Of a DNA stretch of 64,000 bases, positions 59,525 through 64,000 are shown piece by piece (the first letter of the stretch is position 1; each line of letters starts with the position of its first letter). Below the pieces are notes generated by a model that saw nothing but the letters and a program-made list of their open reading frames with translations, did not search any database and was not told the DNA's origin. Source of the DNA: Dermatemys mawii (Eukaryota > Chordata > Testudines > Dermatemydidae); the NCBI GenBank assembly GCA_007922305.1, contig ML677364.1, forward strand, positions 21,931,326 through 21,995,325, read 5' to 3'. Made by a program: the position numbers and the translations under genes.

Positions 59525-61236
59525 GTTCCTGATCCAGGGACCCCGAATGTTCCCCTTTGGCTGTTCAAGTGTGGGTGTGCTTTTAATAACTCCTGCAGTA
59601 CATAGAGCATTTTGATGGACTAAGTGCTGCTCATTAACAAAAACAGGTTATGTCCATCTGAGGGGGAAATCACTAACACTCTACATGACAAATATGGATC
59701 TGGCAAACAGTGAAAACTACTGAAATTCTAAACAAACCATTTGTTTAAAAAACAGGCTAACAGCTGAAACAAGGAAAACTAACTTACACAGGAAAACTGT
59801 GGCTAAGGAGGATGCTGTGCAGTTCTGACCATGCAAAATCGCAGTTCGAAGAAAGTTGTGATAGTATGACTAGTCACCCTCTTTATGCCCTTTAGAGATG
59901 AGGACATGAGACCATGCATGATCCTTTCTACTCAGTGCTTTTGAAACTTCTGAAAATTATGTAAGGGGCATAACCAGACTGAGTGACAGCCACATGCATA
60001 AAAGTTCAAACACAAGTGGGTGTGGCCCCTTCCCTCTGGCTGAAGATGTAAATAGCTGGCATGGTAATTGCTACATTTTCAGAGGTATGGGAATCACTGC
60101 ATGAACCCTGCCTGAGGACTTACTACTATATATTTAAAGATTAAACAGGTATGTAAAAAGTTAGTGAATTTGCCACATGGAATCCCAGAAACTTGCTACT
60201 GAAATGGTCCTGTTTTGAGACCTCAGATGTTGAGGTATCAGGCTTTCTGGTGTGAAAAATCCCTACTGTGTTTCAGCCTAGCATTTTATTATGTCCCTCT
60301 CTTGTACCTGGCGGTTGCTCCCTCTCTTTTCCCCTCTTCCCCCAAACAAAAAGCTGAACTACAGTGCTTGCTTACCACACTGTTCCATGGAGCCAGAGCT
60401 GAAGTCTACCTGCAAGCAGGACAGAAAGGGAACAGAAGTATAGACAACTCATCAGGTTAGCCAAGTAGCTGAGCTATTGAAACTGAACTCCTCACTTCTC
60501 CTTCCAAGTGTCAGAGGTTTGTGCTGGGCTGCCTGTATAACCTCTGAGCCCTGCAGAAATAATAGCAGAGGAGCTTATAAAGTAATGTAAAATTCACCAG
60601 AAGAGATTTTCAGCTCAGAACCTTAGCTGTATCTGAGGATGAATGGGAATGAGGGATAGTCTATAGTGATGGAATAAGTTAACATTGCTGCAGGCTTTGA
60701 GCTGATAATGCAAAAATGTGCTGCAGAGTACACAGGCCCTGATTACAGGCTAGTGCTTTCCAGCTACTGTAGGCATAAAGCTGAAACATTCATAGCTTTA
60801 ACGAACAGGGTTGCTTAAATTGCACATGGTAGAAAGTTCCCTATAGGAGCATGCCACTTCAGTAAGGGGAGGGTTAGAAGTCTATTACATTTGAAAAGCA
60901 GCTGAATTCACAAACACTCTCTATAACATTAGAGGGATCATCTGTGTGCTCCACTTAAGAAAGCCCTCCCTCCCGCACTGCCCACATCATAGCACACATA
61001 AATGCAAAGTTTATTTTTAAGAGGATTTCCCTGGCTTTTTTTTAAACTACAAGGATTACAAGCATCATGAAAGCTTCCTCAAAATTTTTAATGCATCCAT
61101 CTCAAGCTGACAAACCACCTTGCTGTACTAGTCCCTGCTCCCACCTAGCTTCAGAAGCATTTCCTAAAAGAGCTGATGGCTGAGGAGAAAGGAGAAGCAG
61201 ACCTATGCAGGACTTGTACCTGGCTTGTTCTTTCAG

Positions 61237-61431
61237 GGAACGGGAGTGTCCTGTAACTCTCAGCTAGTATCTGAACCCAGATTTAAGGACGAAAGATTAG
61301 TACAGCACCTCTGTGTTGCTACCAAACAGATAAATACAAGTTTTTCCAGTACTGCATTCAATGTTGAAACACTAGCATCTTTAGAAAAAGATGAGCCAGC
61401 TGCATGTGACGCCAATGAAAAAGCTAGCTAG
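61237..61431 (+). other. Candidate terminal coding exon, unrecognised
   Basis: A good acceptor (GCTTGTTCTTTCAG|GG) opens a 64-codon frame ending in TAG. It includes EPRFKDERLVQHLCVATK, a Ser/Thr-rich middle and ASLEKDEPAACDANEKAS. I do not recognise the family. Many open frames of this length in the window are accidental, and no partner exon was found. Confidence 0.15.
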
Positions 61432-62641
61432 TACAATAATAAGGTAAAAAGCAGTCAAGTTTTCTAATACCATTACATTTAATAGGCCCATACAACTTAA
61501 GGGATTTTTTAACCAATAACTTTAAATACACAATACATAACATTGCTTTATTTAATTCAACATTTTCTTAAATAGTTTAAAGTATACAATGAAAAAAAGT
61601 TTAATGTGCTGAATCCAGTCAATGCAACCAAGTTTATTAAAAAGTTAGCGCTAAGGTTGCTGTTATCAAACAGTTTGACTGGGTAGTAGTTTACTCATTC
61701 TGGTTTTGCTCAGTGTAAATCAAGTTTGAACAAGTTATTTCTGTAGATTAAATGTTTACCTAAGCATTAGACCAATGCAATCCCCAAGTTGTCTCCTTAG
61801 TTGCCAATCAAAGGCAAAGTCCCACCAGTGGGGTCAAAGCTGTAAAATACATTTCCCTGTTTATGTGTTCGTTTTAAACATCAGATGATTCCACTTGGTG
61901 ACTGAAAGAACAAGAAGCCCTCAAATATTAATGGAAACTCAGTGAGCAAGTTCAACAAGCAATTACTTGTAGATGGTCATTCACAGAAACAAACTTAGTT
62001 CAGTTAAGTTTGACTTAGGGCTTTAAGGAAAAAACTCACTGATGACTACTTACTGAATTAATGAAATACAGAGGAGTTCACTCATATCCTGTTTTTCAGA
62101 CTGAAATATATTCCTTAATTAAAAATGCAGCAATACCTTGTTGCAGATGGAATACAGTATAGGTGATATACCTACTAAATTAGATCCCTGTCCAATTAGA
62201 GTATAGGTGGATTTGTTAAGTTTCCTGGCGACGAATTCCTTTACACAGATACATGCAAACAATCAAAGACATCCTACTTTAAACAATCTCGAGTCAAAAT
62301 TTTGCCACATAGCAAGTTATCCAAGAATAGAGTACTGTGCCCAGTTTGAATACATGAAAACATTAACTTGACTTATGTGCATCTATTATAGTTCCAGTTC
62401 CATAATCTTCACACCATGTCACCTGTATGAGAGAAGAAAATATTCAGTAAATAGCACAAAGTCCTATTAAGAATGCAGTTTAGAATGTTATTGTGGTGCA
62501 GTGTTGGAAGTTGTAGAACTGATGAAAGGGAAGAGACTGCTTGTTGTGGCTGAAAGACCATGGAAAATAGCATTTGTTCATTCAATTGCTGGCCACCACA
62601 TCTCATCTATAGAGCAACACCTGCCAAATTCCATCAGACTG

Positions 62642-62785
62642 CTATGTTGAATCTACTAGGAGCACTGTCGTATTTTCTCCCGCATTAAACTGCAGTTGCT
62701 CACTCTGTTTCACAAGGGCAGAAGGGATGATCTGACGCTCCCCTACTGGATAACTCATTATCTTCCACCAAATAGTTGCTCTGCA
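62642..62785 (-). other. Candidate last coding segment of RNF149
   Basis: A 47-codon minus-strand frame ends QFNAGENTTVLLVDST-stop. The AGENT-x-x-LL pattern recalls the C-terminus of RNF149, a transmembrane RING ubiquitin ligase and the gene expected next to CNOT11. The upstream residues do not match what I remember of that family, and the acceptor (ATGCAG|AGC) is weak. A chance match is more likely than not. Confidence 0.15.
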
Positions 62786-63339
62786 TTAAGTAGCACGTGA
62801 TGTTGAAAATCGCTGATGGGAAGCTGTGTATAACCTCTCAACTCTAAAGACCATTCAAGTTACTGATCTCCACAATGAAGCCACTGCCCTTATGATCTGT
62901 AGCACTCCTCTTATTTGGAGCTTTCTGGAGCACAATTTCCCAGTTTTACCAAATGCTGCGGAGTGGTTCTAAAGTGCTGACATTAGGGCACCTTTACTGT
63001 TCTTTGTAGCCTGGACCATATCTGGGATTCGGTTCCAGACATGGAATATGCCAGCCTTAATTTATTGTACATATAGTCTCAAAATTACTATTATTCATGC
63101 CAGCAAAGGTATCAAAACTCTCCTCTAGAGAAAAGAAACCTGCTTTGGGTTTCTTATAACCATCCTAACCAGAGCTGGCAGAGCATCCAACTGCAGTCAT
63201 AATATAAAAATCACTGACCTTGCTTTCTAAAACAGTCTCAAAACCCCTAAAGGCACAATTGTTCCATTTTTCAGAGGGAAAAAGTGAGGCAGAGAAGTAA
63301 TAAACTAGTGGGAGGTGGGATAAAAACTTTCACATTACA

Positions 63340-63636
63340 CAATTTGCTCATGTAACTCTGCTACAATATAATAGAGGCCAAGAGGTTGGAAGAATTCAAA
63401 ATGGGATCTGATATGTATAAAGGTGCTAGAATTATAGTAGTAAATTTGAGGAGAAAAAAAAAAAAAGGCTGTGAAAGGGATATAATCCTTTTCAATGTTT
63501 TACACAACCTCTAGCCCTTGGTGGGTTAACAGGAAACTTCCCCAGGTGACAGGTTATCCCATAACTATTACAGGGGTTTTGGTACCTTCTCTCAAAAATC
63601 TAACATTGGCTACTGTTGGTGACAAGATACTGAGAT
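63340..63636 (+). mobile_element. LINE 3' tail fragment
   Basis: TGACAGGTTATCCCATAACT and TTGGCTACTGTTGGTGACAA belong to the 3' tail of a CR1/L2-like LINE on the plus strand. The tail breaks off where the inverted CR1 begins. Confidence 0.5.
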
Positions 63637-64000
63637 AATAGGATTCATAAAATAAGGCCAGAATAGACTAGCATCATTCTAGTCAGACTTTCTGCTTCCC
63701 ACACAGGATAAAGAATTTCATCCAATAATTTCTGCATCACATCCATAACTTCTAATGGAACTATAACATACCTTTTAGAAACATAACCAGTCTTGACTCT
63801 CCCATATAGGTATTTGTAGACCATGATCAATTTATCTCACCCTTCTTGTAGAGAAAATATACCAAGACTAAAGAAAATCAATGGAAAAGGCATGTTTTCC
63901 AGACCTTAGATCTTTTTATAGTTCTCTTCTGAAGACTTTCCAATTTGTCAGCATCCTTTTTGCAGTGTTGATACCAGAACTGGACACAGTATTCCAATAA
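63637..64000 (-). mobile_element. CR1 LINE 3' fragment, cut by the window edge
   Basis: Minus-strand reading gives the end of CR1 ORF2 (MIMVYKYLYGRVKT) and the 3' UTR (GGAATGATGC-type text near 63680). The final bases, ACTGGACACAGTATTCCA, are the reverse complement of the YCVQ-encoding region, so the element continues past 64000. Confidence 0.85.

Larger units (their letters stand above)
57206..62641. other. Downstream of CNOT11, no secure gene
   Basis: Besides the inverted Penelope repeats, the TIR element and the weak candidate exon, nothing supportable was found. TTTATT at about 61010 and 61548 would be AATAAA on the minus strand and could mark the 3' end of a gene entering from the right, as expected for RNF149 by human gene order. 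Confidence 0.4.

Overview
The window looks like nuclear DNA of a sauropsid vertebrate, most likely a turtle. The evidence is intron-rich genes with two CpG-island promoters, CR1 LINEs of several ages, a Penelope-like element with its terminal repeats, and many short hAT-type elements that still carry 8-bp target duplications. No bacterial-style genes, rRNA, tRNA or CRISPR arrays were seen.

Only two host genes are secure. Left: the first coding exon of a TBC1D8/TBC1D9-family Rab-GAP (minus strand, 12386-12512) sits in a CpG island. Everything from 1 to 12385 appears to be its first intron or unassigned repeat-rich DNA. Centre-right: CNOT11 (plus strand) is complete, with seven coding exons from 33786 to 57005 that keep the reading frame across GT-AG junctions and predict 483 residues. 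The two genes are divergent, about 21 kb apart. The same pair sits together on human chromosome 2q11.2, which supports naming the left gene TBC1D8. In humans RNF149 follows CNOT11 in the opposite direction. Only a weak candidate for its C-terminus (62642-62785) was seen here.

The 12.9-33 kb intergenic region is mostly transposon debris: hAT elements, a decayed Ty3/gypsy pol on the minus strand (about 18.65-20.0 kb), two solo LTRs with 5-bp target duplications (21804-22592 and 24513-25103) that each interrupt an older repeat, CR1 tails, and a 2.2-kb Penelope-like element (30827-33019) flanked by a 13-bp target duplication and ending about 750 bp upstream of the CNOT11 start codon. CNOT11 introns hold a long sense-strand CR1 (about 46.05-49.35 kb), a pogo/Tigger-like element, several hAT elements and a TIR element containing a GC-rich minisatellite.

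The most interesting thread is a hammerhead-ribozyme-like motif in the Penelope terminal repeats. It is seen at four plus-strand sites and in a head-to-head pair at 58284-58457 with its own perfect 11-bp target duplication. A second, different terminal repeat (16080) shows the same unusual layout. All identifications were made by reading the sequence; none was tested by alignment or database search.
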